Shown here piece by piece: positions 7,563 through 16,519 of a stretch of DNA of 64,000 nucleotides. The position numbers were made by a program, and so were the translations under genes. The notes below the pieces were generated by a model. That model had not been told where the DNA came from and searched no databases. It was given only the letters and a program-made list of their open reading frames with translations. Source of the stretch: Haloarcula halobia (GTDB taxonomy: Archaea; Halobacteriota; Halobacteria; Halobacteriales; Haloarculaceae). The first letter of the stretch is position 1; each line of letters starts with the position of its first letter. The stretch is taken from contig NZ_CP119787.1 of assembly GCF_029338255.1 (NCBI RefSeq), positions 558,001-622,000 of the forward strand, read 5' to 3'.

Positions 7563-8615
7563 TTACTCCGGGCCGAAATCGTGCGCATCATCCGTCCCAG
7601 CCCGAGGATCATACTCGATATAGGTTTTTTCGGTAACGTCCACCGACTGGTGGCCAAGGTAGCGAGAGACCTGGTATAATCCAGCATCCGTATTGTGGAT
7701 GAGATGTGATCCTAGTCCGTGACGGATGTTATGGCTCGAAATTAGCCACCGGTTCGGCTCCGGATCACTCCCGTCCTCGGGTGTAGCGGCGTTCGCGTCC
7801 GCATACAGTTTCCTGTTGATGCCAGCGCGTTCGGCAGCCTCACGAACAAGCTCGTTAATCGCCTCCGGACTCAACGGAGCGCCGCGCTCGCCGATAAACA
7901 GATTGTCGTGGTCGTTCCCGCCGAGGTAATCGTCTCGATACCCACCATCCAGCCACTTGTGCAGCAACCCGTCGAGATTCGGCTGCCAGGCCACAACTCG
8001 GGGCTTTTTATTCTTCGTGATACTGCCCGGAAGCGCGATCTCGCGGGCATCTCGATCAAGCATATCGACCGTCACCCGACTCGCTTCCTGACGCCGCATT
8101 CCAGTGTGCCAGAGGCACCGAATAATTAGTTGATTCCTGATTCGATTCCTACCCGCATTCTTCTCCATGGCCCGTACGTCTTCCTGATCCACCGCATACG
8201 TCTCACCATCCTCCAACCGCTTACTCTGCTCCGTACTCTTCGTCATTCCCCACTTCTCAGACTTCTGGTCGTTCCACCGGTCTAACGGGTTCCTATCGAG
8301 AATTTCGAGAGATACAAAGTAGTCGTACATTGAAAGGATTCGATCCCATCTGTACCTGGGAGTCGTGCCATTATATTGATTTGAGAGAACTCTCCCGAGC
8401 CTGTTGGTGTCCTTTGGCCCGACATCAAACGCAGACGCAATCCCCTCCTCGTCCAACCAGTGATCGTACCAGCGAACGTCTTGTTTGTACCGTTGGGTAC
8501 TCTTGGACTGCCGCTGGTCTGGGTCGTTGTTGTCAGTCCCGGTCTCCAGCTCATCGACGTAATCCACGATCTCGTCTCTGCATTCCTCAATCGGCTTGAA
8601 GCGGCGAGGAGGCAT
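7563..8615 (-). CDS. Full-length tyrosine integrase (XerC/D-type)
   Basis: 350 residues with an N-terminal SAM-like core-binding domain (about 35-125) and a C-terminal catalytic domain. The active site is complete: R174 (TGMRRQEASR), H295 and R298 (HNIRHGLGSH), H322 (LGHQS) and Y332 (TEKTY). It would integrate and excise the element carrying it, or resolve dimers. The ATG at 8615 directly abuts the stop of the upstream regulator gene, so the two are a coupled pair. No tRNA or obvious attachment core is seen next to it. The position at the right end of the A/T-rich block suggests this is the island's own integrase. Confidence 0.93.
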   Translation of the reverse strand: MPPRRFKPIEECRDEIVDYVDELETGTDNNDPDQRQSKSTQRYKQDVRWYDHWLDEEGIASAFDVGPKDTNRLGRVLSNQYNGTTPRYRWDRILSMYDYFVSLEILDRNPLDRWNDQKSEKWGMTKSTEQSKRLEDGETYAVDQEDVRAMEKNAGRNRIRNQLIIRCLWHTGMRRQEASRVTVDMLDRDAREIALPGSITKNKKPRVVAWQPNLDGLLHKWLDGGYRDDYLGGNDHDNLFIGERGAPLSPEAINELVREAAERAGINRKLYADANAATPEDGSDPEPNRWLISSHNIRHGLGSHLIHNTDAGLYQVSRYLGHQSVDVTEKTYIEYDPRAGTDDAHDFGPE

Positions 8616-9191
8616 TTACTCGGCCTCCGAAGTTCGGTAGTATCGACGCTTGCCCATGTTTTCGTCGTAAGTCCACTGCACGTCCGGGTACCAATTCGTG
8701 GCGCGGTTAATTGCTCGACGCGTCTTGTTTTTGTCTGCATCAACGAAATCCGCCCAAAACTCGATGGTAGACATCTCCTTTGTGAATTCGAGGTCAGACA
8801 TGCCGCTGTGTGCCCGTTCCTCCATAATCGCGTTCGTATCCCTAAGCTCCTTGCTGGAATCCATCACCGGTAATTGCATCGCAATGTCGTCCGCCAGGTC
8901 ATCAACATCCTCGTTGTTCGGTTGAACTGCCGTATCGACCCGGTTGACCTCCTGCTCAATTCGGGCCAAGCGCTCGTGCACGTCACTAAGACCGATTTCA
9001 ATAGCGCTGGTGATTTGTTCTGGGTCGATGTCTGTGGTCTGTTCGTCGTCTTGATGGATGTGCGCGTTAGCACTCGCTCGCAGCAGTTGACTGACGCTGG
9101 GGAACTCGCCAGTGTCTTCAATATACTTTTCAAATTTCTCCTTTCGTTCTGGTGTCACCCTGACTTTGATTGTTTCCGTCCGATTGGCCAT
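8616..9191 (-). CDS. Ribbon-helix-helix-type protein paired with integrase
   Basis: 191 residues. The N-terminus RTETIKVRVTPERKEKFEKY resembles CopG/RHH DNA-binding strands and helix. A central predicted coiled coil (about 60-95, DVHERLARIEQEVNRVD) and a C-terminal basic domain (ADKNKTRRAINRATNWYPD) follow. Start is the ATG at 9191; the longer frame into the flanking core sequence lacks a plausible context. Its stop is immediately followed by the integrase ATG (TAA then ATG). Likely roles are regulator of the integrase or directionality factor. Confidence 0.75.
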   Translation of the reverse strand: MANRTETIKVRVTPERKEKFEKYIEDTGEFPSVSQLLRASANAHIHQDDEQTTDIDPEQITSAIEIGLSDVHERLARIEQEVNRVDTAVQPNNEDVDDLADDIAMQLPVMDSSKELRDTNAIMEERAHSGMSDLEFTKEMSTIEFWADFVDADKNKTRRAINRATNWYPDVQWTYDENMGKRRYYRTSEAE

Positions 9192-9378
9192 GCACCACCA
9201 ATCCGCCGCAGAACTATAGTAGTGTGCATACATTGTAGCCCGCTTAGCATGGAGAACCGCGTCATATAGACGCCACGTGGGGTTTTGTGGTCTCTCCAGA
9301 ACCCGCCGGGGAGCCACTGCTCCTGTGTTTGCCGGACCACCGGAAGGGTTAGGATGGTCCACGCGGGACCTGACAGTC

Positions 9379-10347
9379 GTGCTCGGGTCGATACCTGACC
9401 TGTTGCGACTGGTCGCCGTCCCCGTCTTCGCGTGGACGGCCTACCGCGACGTGAAGACGCGCCGGGTCCCCAACCGGACGTGGCTCCCGCTGGCCGCCCT
9501 CGCCGTGGTCTTGCTGGCGTGGGACGCCTACGCCGTCTGGACCGCGCCGACCGGCGGCCGTCTGTTTTTCCTGCGCGTGGCCATCAGTCTGGGGTTCGTC
9601 GCCCCGCTGGCCTACGGCTTCTGGTACATCGGCGGGTTCGGCGGGGCCGACGCCAAGGCGTTCATGCTCGTCGCCGTGCTCTTTCCCGTCTATCCCACGT
9701 ACCTGCTGTCGACGCCGTCCGTCGCGCTGCCCCTCCAGCAGACGCCCATCGGTGTCTTCTCGTTGACCATCCTCTCGAACACGGTGCTCGCCGGCGTCGC
9801 CTATCCGCTGGCGGTGGCCGCCGGGAACCTCGCCCGGGGGCACGTCTCGCTGGCCATGTTCATCGGCCGGCCCGTCGCCGTCGCGGACGTCCCCGGCGAG
9901 TACGGACGGTTGCTCTCGGCGCCGGACGGGTTCACGCGACAGGGCCTCGACCTGGACGCTCTGCGGATGTACCTGCAGTGGCGCGGTCTCACACTCGAGG
10001 AGGTGGTCGCGGACCCGGACCGGTACCGCAACCCCGAGACGCTGCCAGCGGTCCCGAACCCGCCCGGCGACGGGGCGCTGGTCACCGACGGCGGCGGACC
10101 GGAGTGGGGAACTGCCGGGAAGCCAGACCCCTGGGGCGCCGAGCGGTTCCTCGCGGACATCGACCACTCGGCCTACGGGACGACCCCCGAACAGCTGCGC
10201 GAGGGCCTGGAGGTACTCGCCGCCCGCGAGACGGTCTGGGTGTCGCCCGGCATCCCGTTCCTGGTCCCGATGTTCGTCGGCCTGGTCGTCTCGCTGACCT
10301 ACGGCGACGTGCTCTTTACCATCCTCCGGTCGGTGGGGCTGGCCTGA
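9379..10347 (+). CDS. pibD: Prepilin/preflagellin peptidase, A24 family
   Basis: About 322 residues; an integral membrane aspartic protease that removes class III signal peptides from archaellins and type IV pilins. The two catalytic aspartates are visible in [12 protein letters not shown] near residue 22 and in GGADAK near residue 91 (the archaeal form of GxGD). At least six hydrophobic helices are present, with a soluble insert between about 190 and 290. GTG 9379 ([11 protein letters not shown]) is chosen because upstream in-frame sequence does not look like this family's N-terminus. This is the first high-GC gene after the island. Confidence 0.9.
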   Translation: MLGSIPDLLRLVAVPVFAWTAYRDVKTRRVPNRTWLPLAALAVVLLAWDAYAVWTAPTGGRLFFLRVAISLGFVAPLAYGFWYIGGFGGADAKAFMLVAVLFPVYPTYLLSTPSVALPLQQTPIGVFSLTILSNTVLAGVAYPLAVAAGNLARGHVSLAMFIGRPVAVADVPGEYGRLLSAPDGFTRQGLDLDALRMYLQWRGLTLEEVVADPDRYRNPETLPAVPNPPGDGALVTDGGGPEWGTAGKPDPWGAERFLADIDHSAYGTTPEQLREGLEVLAARETVWVSPGIPFLVPMFVGLVVSLTYGDVLFTILRSVGLA

Positions 10348-10405
10348 CCCTGTCAGACTTGCAGAGTGGACAACTGATTTACCCTCGCGGGGAGTAGTGA
10401 GGAAC

Positions 10406-10678
10406 ATGGCAGATAAACCACAGTCCGGATCCATCTTCGGCGTGCCCTACAACTTCGAGCGACCGAGCTTCAAGCGACTGGTCTCCTCGTACTGGCAACC
10501 CGGTGACGGAATGCTGGTCGAGAAACCGTTCGGCATCGGCTACACGCTGAACCTCGCCAACTGGCGCTCGTGGGTCGTCCTCCTCGTCGCGGGCGTGATG
10601 CTCTACCTCGAACGGGGCGGCGACGGCGAGATCGAGGACGAAGCGGACGACGAACCCGTGGAAGTCATCGTCGACTGA
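10406..10678 (+). CDS. DUF5808-domain protein
   Basis: 90 residues with the haloarchaeal DUF5808 pattern: FGVPYNFERPSFKRL, then PFGIGYTLNLANWRSW, then one membrane helix (VVLLVAGVMLYL) and an acidic tail. Function unknown. ATG 10406 is preferred to GTG 10397, three codons earlier. Stands alone between pibD and the nucleotide pyrophosphatase gene. Confidence 0.85.
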   Translation: MADKPQSGSIFGVPYNFERPSFKRLVSSYWQPGDGMLVEKPFGIGYTLNLANWRSWVVLLVAGVMLYLERGGDGEIEDEADDEPVEVIVD

Positions 10679-10805
10679 GAGCGGCCGTTCCACGTCGTTC
10701 CCGTACCGACCGCGCGACATCCTGCGGTCGGGGACGGTACACAGGTACAACGACTGCGACGGCGCGTTTCGACGGCTCTTTGACTGCCGGCTACCCCTTG
10801 CCGGT

Positions 10806-11450
10806 ATGCTGTACTTCGTGACGACCAACCCCGGGAAGGTCCGGGAGGCGACCGAGTACCTCGACGACGAGGTGCGCCAGTTCGACTACGACTACCCCGA
10901 GATCCAGGCCGACGATCTCGGGACGGTGGCCACACAGGGCGCCCGCGAGGCCTACCGGGCGGCCGACGGCCCGGTCATCGTCGACGACGCGGGCCTGTTC
11001 ATCGACGCCTTCGACGGCTTCCCCGGCCCCTACTCCTCGTACGTGGAGGACACGGTCGGCGTCGAGCGGGTCTGGGGCATGACCGAACCCGAGGCCGACC
11101 GCTCGGCGGCGTTCAAGACCGTCATCGCCTACTGCGACGGGGATCCGTTCGAGGCGACGCCGGAACCGCTCGAGCCCGGCGACCGTCGAGGACAGGACCT
11201 CGCGGCGACGGACCGGGAGACGGCCACCACCGACGAGCAGGTCCGCGAGGGGGACGTCCCGGTCAAACTGTTCGAGGGGTGGGTCCCCGGCGAGATCGTC
11301 GCCCCGCGGGGCGACGGCGGTTTCGGCTTCGATCCCATCTTCGAACACGACGGCGAGACGTTCGCCGAGATGAGCACCGAGGCGAAAAACGCCGTCTCCC
11401 ACCGCGGCCGGGCGCTGGCGAAGTTCGCCGAGTGGTACGCCGGTCGATGA
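10806..11450 (+). CDS. rdgB: XTP/dITP diphosphatase (Ham1/RdgB family)
   Basis: 214 residues. Hydrolyses non-canonical purine nucleoside triphosphates (ITP, XTP and deoxy forms) to the monophosphate and pyrophosphate, cleaning the nucleotide pool. The family signature is clear: N-terminal FVTTNPGKVREA substrate loop, VIVDDAGLFIDAFDGFPGPY in the middle, and GFGFDPIFE plus SHRGRALAKF at the end. An insertion of about 25 residues (around 118-145, GDRRGQDLAATDRET region) is longer than in bacterial RdgB. The ATG of the following SDR gene overlaps the stop (ATGA), showing translational coupling. Confidence 0.93.
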   Translation: MLYFVTTNPGKVREATEYLDDEVRQFDYDYPEIQADDLGTVATQGAREAYRAADGPVIVDDAGLFIDAFDGFPGPYSSYVEDTVGVERVWGMTEPEADRSAAFKTVIAYCDGDPFEATPEPLEPGDRRGQDLAATDRETATTDEQVREGDVPVKLFEGWVPGEIVAPRGDGGFGFDPIFEHDGETFAEMSTEAKNAVSHRGRALAKFAEWYAGR

Positions 11451-12217
11451 CCGGGACCGCACTCGTCACCGGCGCGTCGGCCGGCATCGGCGCGGCGCTT
11501 TCCCGCGAGTTCGCCGCCAACGGGCACGACGTCGTCCCGGTTGCCCGACGCCGCGACCGCCTGGCGTCGCTCGCCGGCGATCTCGAACGCGACCACGGCG
11601 TGACCGCGACGCCCATCGAGATGGACCTAGACCGGCGTGACGCCGCCGCGGACCTCTACGGGGCCGTCCAGGAGCGCGGGCTCGACGTCGACGCCCTGGT
11701 CAACAACGTCGGCGTCGGTGTCTACGGCCCCTTCCGCGAGAGCGACCTCGAGGCGGAGCGCACCCAGTTGCAGTTGAACGTCGTCCTCCCCGTCGAACTC
11801 ACGCGGCTCTTTCTCGAGGACTTCGACGACGGCGGGAAGGTGCTGAACGTCGGCTCCGTCGCGGGGTTCCAGCCCGGGCCCCGGATGGCGGGCTACTACG
11901 CCAGCAAGGCCTACGTCAACAGTTTCACCGAGGCCATCGCCGAGGAGCTGCGCGGGACGCCGGTCGACGTGACGCTCGTCTGTCCCGGGCCGGTCGACAC
12001 CGAGTTCCAGGCCCGTGCCGGGATGGACGACTCCAGCGTCGGGTCGCACGCCTCGAACACTCCCGAGGCCGTCGCCACGGCCGCATACGAGGGGTTGATG
12101 GCCGGCGAGACGGTCGTCGTCCCCACCAGGGCCATGCGGGCCGTCGACCTGCTGGCCCGCCTGAGCCCCCGGCCGCTGGTCCGGCGGGTGGCACACTGGG
12201 TCAACAGCGACCGGTGA
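11447..12217 (+). CDS. Short-chain dehydrogenase/reductase (SDR)
   Basis: 256 residues. Classical SDR: NAD(P)-binding TGASAGIG at residues 7-14, NNVG near residue 86, catalytic Ser (NVGSVAGF) and YxxxK (YYASKAYV). The basic residues of ARRRDR after strand 2 suggest preference for NADP. Substrate not predictable. Overlaps the upstream pyrophosphatase by 4 bp, a two-gene operon whose functional link is not obvious. Confidence 0.9.
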   Translation: MTGTALVTGASAGIGAALSREFAANGHDVVPVARRRDRLASLAGDLERDHGVTATPIEMDLDRRDAAADLYGAVQERGLDVDALVNNVGVGVYGPFRESDLEAERTQLQLNVVLPVELTRLFLEDFDDGGKVLNVGSVAGFQPGPRMAGYYASKAYVNSFTEAIAEELRGTPVDVTLVCPGPVDTEFQARAGMDDSSVGSHASNTPEAVATAAYEGLMAGETVVVPTRAMRAVDLLARLSPRPLVRRVAHWVNSDR

Positions 12218-12319
12218 GGCCGGGTTCGACTCCGACACGGCGCCCCGCGGCCGGACCGGTTATCATATTCTGCAAAGAGCCCCGTTCATTGAAAGGGGAG
12301 TCGGTGGTAATTCGTCTAT

Positions 12320-14023
12320 ATGTCACTCGACCCCATCGACACGTACAAGGGGCTGATACGGATCTCGATGGACCTCATCGGCGTTTCGGGCTCTATCAAA
12401 CGCAAGGTGCTGGCCGCTGTCGGCATCCAGCTCGGCGTCTCCATCGCGCTCGCGGCCGTCACGTTCGCGCTGTCGGGGACGCTCCAGCTCGTCCTCACCG
12501 CCGTGCTCCTCTCCGGTGCAGCCCTGGCGTTCGTGAACACGGTCTTTATCACCCGCGAGGACTTCGTCCGCCCCGTCGAGGCGCTGGACGAGGCCGCCGC
12601 CCAGATCGCCGCCGGCGAGATCGACGTCGACGTCCCCGACAGCGAACGGGACGACGAGGTGGCGAGTCTCACGGCCTCGTTCGCGTCGATGCAGTCCCAC
12701 CTCGAGACGGTCTCGCGGCAGGCCGACGCCCTCTCCCGCCAGGAGTTCGACGCCGACGTCTTAGACGAGGACGTCCCCGGGGACTTCGGGCGGTCGCTCG
12801 AGCGGATGGCCGCCAGTCTCGACGACTACACGACCGAACTCCAGGCGATGACCGACGACCTGGAGGCACGCTCACAGGCGCTGCGGGACCTCGTGACGGC
12901 CTTCGCGGAGGCGGCCGAGCGCGCGAAGGAGGGGGACCTCACCGCCACGCTCGACGACGACTTCGACGACGTCGACGAGGACCTGTTTCAGGCGGTCGTC
13001 GAGAACTACAACGACCTCGTGACGACGCTGGGCGAGACGGTCGGCGAGGTGACCGCCTTCGCCGAGGAGGTCTCCGGGACGACCGACCGGTTCGTCGAGA
13101 GCGTCGAGGAGATCGACCGCGCCAGCGACGAGGTCGCCCGGTCGATACAGGACATCTCCGCGGGGGCGAGCCAGCAGTCCGACCGCCACGACGACGTCGC
13201 CTCGGAGATGAACACCCTCTCTGCGACCGTCGAGGAGATCGCCGCGACCGCCGACGACGCGGCTCAGACCGCACAGCAGGCCGCCGAGCGGGGGCGGACC
13301 GGGCGCGAGGAGGCCGCCGTCGCCATCGACGAACTCGACGAGATGGAGGCCCGTATCGGGGAAATCGCCAGCGCGGTCGAGGGACTCGTCGACGAGGTCG
13401 GCGAGATCGACGAGATCGTCGACGTCATCACAGAGGTCGCAGAGCAGACCAACATGCTCGCGCTGAACGCCTCCATCGAGGCCGCCCGCGCCGACGCCTC
13501 CGGTGACGGCTTCGCCGTCGTCGCAGACGAGGTCAAGGCCCTGGCCGAGGAGACCCGTGACGCCGCTGCCGACATCTCTGACCGCATCCAGGCCGTCCAG
13601 GACGAGGCCACGCAGACGGTCACCGACGTCGAGGAGATGAACGAACGCGTCTCGGAGAGCACGGACACCATCGAGGGGGCGCTCCGCGACTTCGAGGACA
13701 TCGTGGACGTCCTGGGCGAGGTCAACGACGCCATCCAGGAGATATCCGGCGCGACCAGCGAGCAGGCAGAGACGACCCAGGAGGTCGTCGCGATGGTCGA
13801 CGAGGTAGCGACCGTGAGCGACCAGACCAGCAAGGAGGCCGAATCGGTCGCGGCCGCCACCCAAGAGCAGACCGCGACCATCGCCGAGGTCTCCGAGGAG
13901 GTGTCGTCGGTGGCGCGTCGGACCGACGAACTGCTGGACCTCCTCGCGCAGTTCGAGGTCGACGCGAGTGGCCAGGAGCGACCCGCGACGGACGCGACGG
14001 CCGCGCCCGGTGTCTCGGACTAG
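12320..14023 (+). CDS. Methyl-accepting transducer, two TM helices, no external domain
   Basis: 567 residues. Two hydrophobic helices (about 30-50 and 56-77) are joined by only a few residues, so there is no extracellular sensor. HAMP-like units follow ([11 protein letters not shown] near 95 and two more G-D/E-L patterns to about 235). The long cytoplasmic helical hairpin carries the hallmark tip [14 protein letters not shown]. It feeds the CheA/CheW pathway controlling the archaellum. The minimal-loop topology resembles transducers that partner with another membrane protein (as HtrI does with sensory rhodopsin I); no rhodopsin gene is adjacent. Glu/Gln pairs along the hairpin are potential methylation sites. 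Confidence 0.92.
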   Translation: MSLDPIDTYKGLIRISMDLIGVSGSIKRKVLAAVGIQLGVSIALAAVTFALSGTLQLVLTAVLLSGAALAFVNTVFITREDFVRPVEALDEAAAQIAAGEIDVDVPDSERDDEVASLTASFASMQSHLETVSRQADALSRQEFDADVLDEDVPGDFGRSLERMAASLDDYTTELQAMTDDLEARSQALRDLVTAFAEAAERAKEGDLTATLDDDFDDVDEDLFQAVVENYNDLVTTLGETVGEVTAFAEEVSGTTDRFVESVEEIDRASDEVARSIQDISAGASQQSDRHDDVASEMNTLSATVEEIAATADDAAQTAQQAAERGRTGREEAAVAIDELDEMEARIGEIASAVEGLVDEVGEIDEIVDVITEVAEQTNMLALNASIEAARADASGDGFAVVADEVKALAEETRDAAADISDRIQAVQDEATQTVTDVEEMNERVSESTDTIEGALRDFEDIVDVLGEVNDAIQEISGATSEQAETTQEVVAMVDEVATVSDQTSKEAESVAAATQEQTATIAEVSEEVSSVARRTDELLDLLAQFEVDASGQERPATDATAAPGVSD

Positions 14024-14502
14024 CCGCGCGGGTCCCGGTCCGGCCCGGGGTAGGAACCACCTTCGACCGCCTCGTACAGGGCTTCGGGGTCGAACAGGCG
14101 GGCGAAGGCGTCGGGTGGCCGGACGCTCAGGGACATGTGTGACTGCAGCGAGGCGCCCGCCTTCGCACTTCTGAGCCCCTCGTCGTAGGTGAGCAGGTGG
14201 GCGGCGCCGCCGCGGTAGGCCGAGGCGAGCGCCGGGTGGTCGCCCGGCGGATGCTCGACGGCCGCCCGCTCGCGCCCGATGCGCTCGCGCCAGTCCGCGG
14301 CCAGCGTCGCGTCGGCGAGCGATTCGACGACCGTCCGGGCGTCCTTGAGCAGGTGGTCGCTGGCGACCAGCTCCATCCAGGAGTGCCGGCGAACGTGGTC
14401 GAGCGCCACCCGGGCGGCGTTGCCGGACTCGTCGCCACACAGCAGGTCTGCCGCCAGTACGTCCGCGTCCGCGACGACGCGGGCGGGTGACGCCTCAGGC
14501 AT
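14020..14502 (-). CDS. PIN-like domain protein (VapC-type, divergent)
   Basis: 160 residues. [12 protein letters not shown] gives the first acidic residue of a PIN nuclease, and acidic residues around ARTVVESL and HLLTYDEGL fit the later positions, so a metal-dependent RNase is plausible though the set is imperfect. The ATG at 14502 overlaps the stop of a 31-codon upstream gene; a GTG at 14508 is also possible. Convergent with the transducer gene, sharing 4 bp at the stops. Arrangement and size suggest a toxin-antitoxin-like pair or a conserved housekeeping relative. Confidence 0.7.
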   Translation of the reverse strand: MPEASPARVVADADVLAADLLCGDESGNAARVALDHVRRHSWMELVASDHLLKDARTVVESLADATLAADWRERIGRERAAVEHPPGDHPALASAYRGGAAHLLTYDEGLRSAKAGASLQSHMSLSVRPPDAFARLFDPEALYEAVEGGSYPGPDRDPRG

Positions 14503-14590
14503 CCCCACGGTGGGTCTCGAGCGCCTCGCGGACGGCCTCGACGCTCGTCTCGTACTCCCTCGCGCGCTCGAACAGGTCGCTCCAGGTCAT
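14495..14590 (-). CDS. 31-aa partner of the PIN-like protein
   Basis: A tiny frame (MTWSDLFERAREYETSVEAV...) predicted to be helical, ending inside the first codons of the PIN-like gene, so the two are coupled. It sits where an antitoxin usually lies, but it lacks a recognisable DNA-binding strand. TATA-like GTTTATATTCGG at about 14666-14677 (plus strand) lies upstream. Confidence 0.6.
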   Translation of the reverse strand: MTWSDLFERAREYETSVEAVREALETHRGDA

Positions 14591-14788
14591 ACCCCACAGA
14601 CGACACGCGCCGGGAAAAAGCCGCCCGTGACTGTCCGCCGCCCGTCGGTCGTGCGTCTGACGGGTGTTTATATTCGGCCGTGGTCTCGCCTCAGTACGGG
14701 CGCGCTCTGACGGCCTCGATTTCCCATCCTCCCGAACGGCGCGCCCGGACACCGAAACCCATCCCCCCTTTCTGGGTTCCGGTCTCTC

Positions 14789-15454
14789 TCAGGCAGACGC
14801 CTCGCCCCGCAGCGACGCGCGCACGGCCTCGAGCTCCTCGGGCGTGCTCATGATGGCGACGCTGTCGCCCGCCTCGATGACCGTCTGTGGGAGCGGGATG
14901 CTCATCGGTTCGCGACTGCGGCCGTGGGCGTAGATGTGGGCGTCACCGGGCAGTTCGACCTCGACGACGCGTTTGCCGATGACCGGCGACCCGTCGGGGA
15001 CGGTGACGCTCGCGACGGAGAGCTGTTCGGTCAGGTCCGCGAGGACGTTGAAGTCCCCGCCGAGCAGCGCCGTCTTCGCGCCGGCGGCCCCCAGTCGCTC
15101 GGGGTAGATGATCTCGTCGACGTCCGCGGCGTACTTCTCGTAGATCTCCTCGCGGTAGTCGGCGTCGATGCGCAGGACCGTCCGACAGCCGTACTCGCGG
15201 CCGACCATACAGGCGGTGAAGTTCACGTTCAGGTCGCCCGTGAGCCCGCCGATGGCGTCGGCCGTCTCGATGCCCGCTTCGACCAACAGCGACTCGTCGC
15301 TGCCGTCGCCCTGGAGGGCCTCGAACCCGGCCTCCCTGGCTCTGTCGACCTTCTCGTGGTCGCGCTCGACGATGGTGACGGCGTGCCCTTCGCTCTTGAG
15401 GATTCTCGCGGTCCGGGTGCCGACGCGGCCGTAGCCGACGATGACGAACTTCAT
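14789..15454 (-). CDS. TrkA-type potassium uptake regulator (RCK domain)
   Basis: 221 residues, starting MKFVIVGYGRVG, a Rossmann NAD-binding TrkA-N domain (1-120) followed by a TrkA-C domain (about 140-215; VTVPDGSPVIGKRVVEVELP). It gates a K+ transporter or channel in response to NAD(H)/nucleotides. A single copy of each domain means it acts as a separate subunit, probably with a Trk/Ktr pore encoded elsewhere. The start at 15454 removes an upstream extension. Divergent from rnz. Confidence 0.9.
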   Translation of the reverse strand: MKFVIVGYGRVGTRTARILKSEGHAVTIVERDHEKVDRAREAGFEALQGDGSDESLLVEAGIETADAIGGLTGDLNVNFTACMVGREYGCRTVLRIDADYREEIYEKYAADVDEIIYPERLGAAGAKTALLGGDFNVLADLTEQLSVASVTVPDGSPVIGKRVVEVELPGDAHIYAHGRSREPMSIPLPQTVIEAGDSVAIMSTPEELEAVRASLRGEASA

Positions 15455-15561
15455 GGGCCCGGCTACGACGGGCACCGTTAAAAATGTGAACGGATGACAG
15501 GGCCGGTCCGCCGTCGGGTTCCGACACGCGTTTACCCGTCGGTGGCCGACGACCAGACGAG

Positions 15562-16485
15562 ATGCGCGTGACGTTCCTCGGGACGAGCGGAGCCATTCCG
15601 ACGACCCAGCGAAACACCAGCAGCGTGTTCGTCAACCGGGAGGGCGACTACCTCCTGTTCGACTGTGGCGAGGGGACCCAGCGACAGATGATGCGCTACG
15701 GCACCGGCTTCGCCGTCGACCACCTCTTTGTCACGCACTTGCATGGCGATCACGTCCTGGGGATTCCCGGCCTGCTCCAGACCTGGGACTTCAACGAACG
15801 GGACGCCCCCATCGCCATCCACACACCCGCCGGCACGCGCGGGAACGTCCGGCAGCTCATCGAGGCCAACGGCGCGTCGCCGTCGTACCCGGTCCGCATC
15901 AACGAGGTGTCGGCCGGCGACGTGGCGCTCTCCCGCGAGGAGTACGAGGTCAGGGCCTTCGGGACCCAGCACCGCTGTCCGTCGGTCGGCTACGTCCTCG
16001 CCGAGGACGACCGCAAGGGACGGTTCGACCGCGAGAAAGCCGAGGACGAGCTGGGCATCCCACCCGGGCCGAAGTACTCGGCGCTCCACCGCGGGGAACC
16101 GGTCGACCACGACGGCCGGACTGTCCGGCCGGAGGAAGTCGTCGGGCCGCCCCGGCCCGGGCGGACGCTGGTCTACACGGGCGATACGCTCCCGACCGAC
16201 AGCGTCGTCGACGCCAGCGAGGGCGCCGATCTCCTGATCCACGACGCCACCTTCGCCCAGGACCGGGCCGACCGCGCACAGGCCACGGCCCACTCGACGG
16301 CCGCGGAGGCCGCCGACGTCGCCCGGCGGGCCGGTGTCTCGACGCTCGCACTGACCCACATCTCGACGCGGTACGCCGGGCAGGCCGACCAGCTCGGGGC
16401 CGAGGCCGCGGAGGTGTTCGACGGCGAGGTGTTCGTCGCCGAGGACGGCCTGCAACGCACCGTCGAGTTCCCCGACGCCGAATAG
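15562..16485 (+). CDS. rnz: Ribonuclease Z (tRNA 3' endonuclease)
   Basis: 307 residues. Removes the 3' trailer from tRNA precursors. Metallo-beta-lactamase fold with THLHGDH at 58-64, N-terminal GTSGAIPTTQRN typical of RNase Z, and later ligands in TGDT, HDATF and HISTRY. PGPKYSALHRGEPV marks the exosite-like substrate region. A TATA-like TTTACC 27-32 bp before ATG 15562 indicates a leaderless mRNA. Confidence 0.95.
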   Translation: MRVTFLGTSGAIPTTQRNTSSVFVNREGDYLLFDCGEGTQRQMMRYGTGFAVDHLFVTHLHGDHVLGIPGLLQTWDFNERDAPIAIHTPAGTRGNVRQLIEANGASPSYPVRINEVSAGDVALSREEYEVRAFGTQHRCPSVGYVLAEDDRKGRFDREKAEDELGIPPGPKYSALHRGEPVDHDGRTVRPEEVVGPPRPGRTLVYTGDTLPTDSVVDASEGADLLIHDATFAQDRADRAQATAHSTAAEAADVARRAGVSTLALTHISTRYAGQADQLGAEAAEVFDGEVFVAEDGLQRTVEFPDAE

Positions 16486-16519
16486 TGCGATATTTACCCG
16501 CGAGTCCGGTAACGCCCCC

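Noticed and set aside
9270-9378. tRNA fragment as an attachment site at the island edge
   Set aside because: I looked for a T-loop GTTCRANTC and acceptor stem on both strands near the composition change and found none; no att core can be supported.
9349-10434. 361-codon minus frame over pibD
   Set aside because: The plus strand shows both catalytic aspartates of an A24 peptidase and membrane helices; the minus frame has none.
12872-14440. 522-codon minus-strand frame across the transducer
   Set aside because: Antisense to the clear [14 protein letters not shown] transducer gene; repeated Asp/Leu/Val composition reflects shadow codons.
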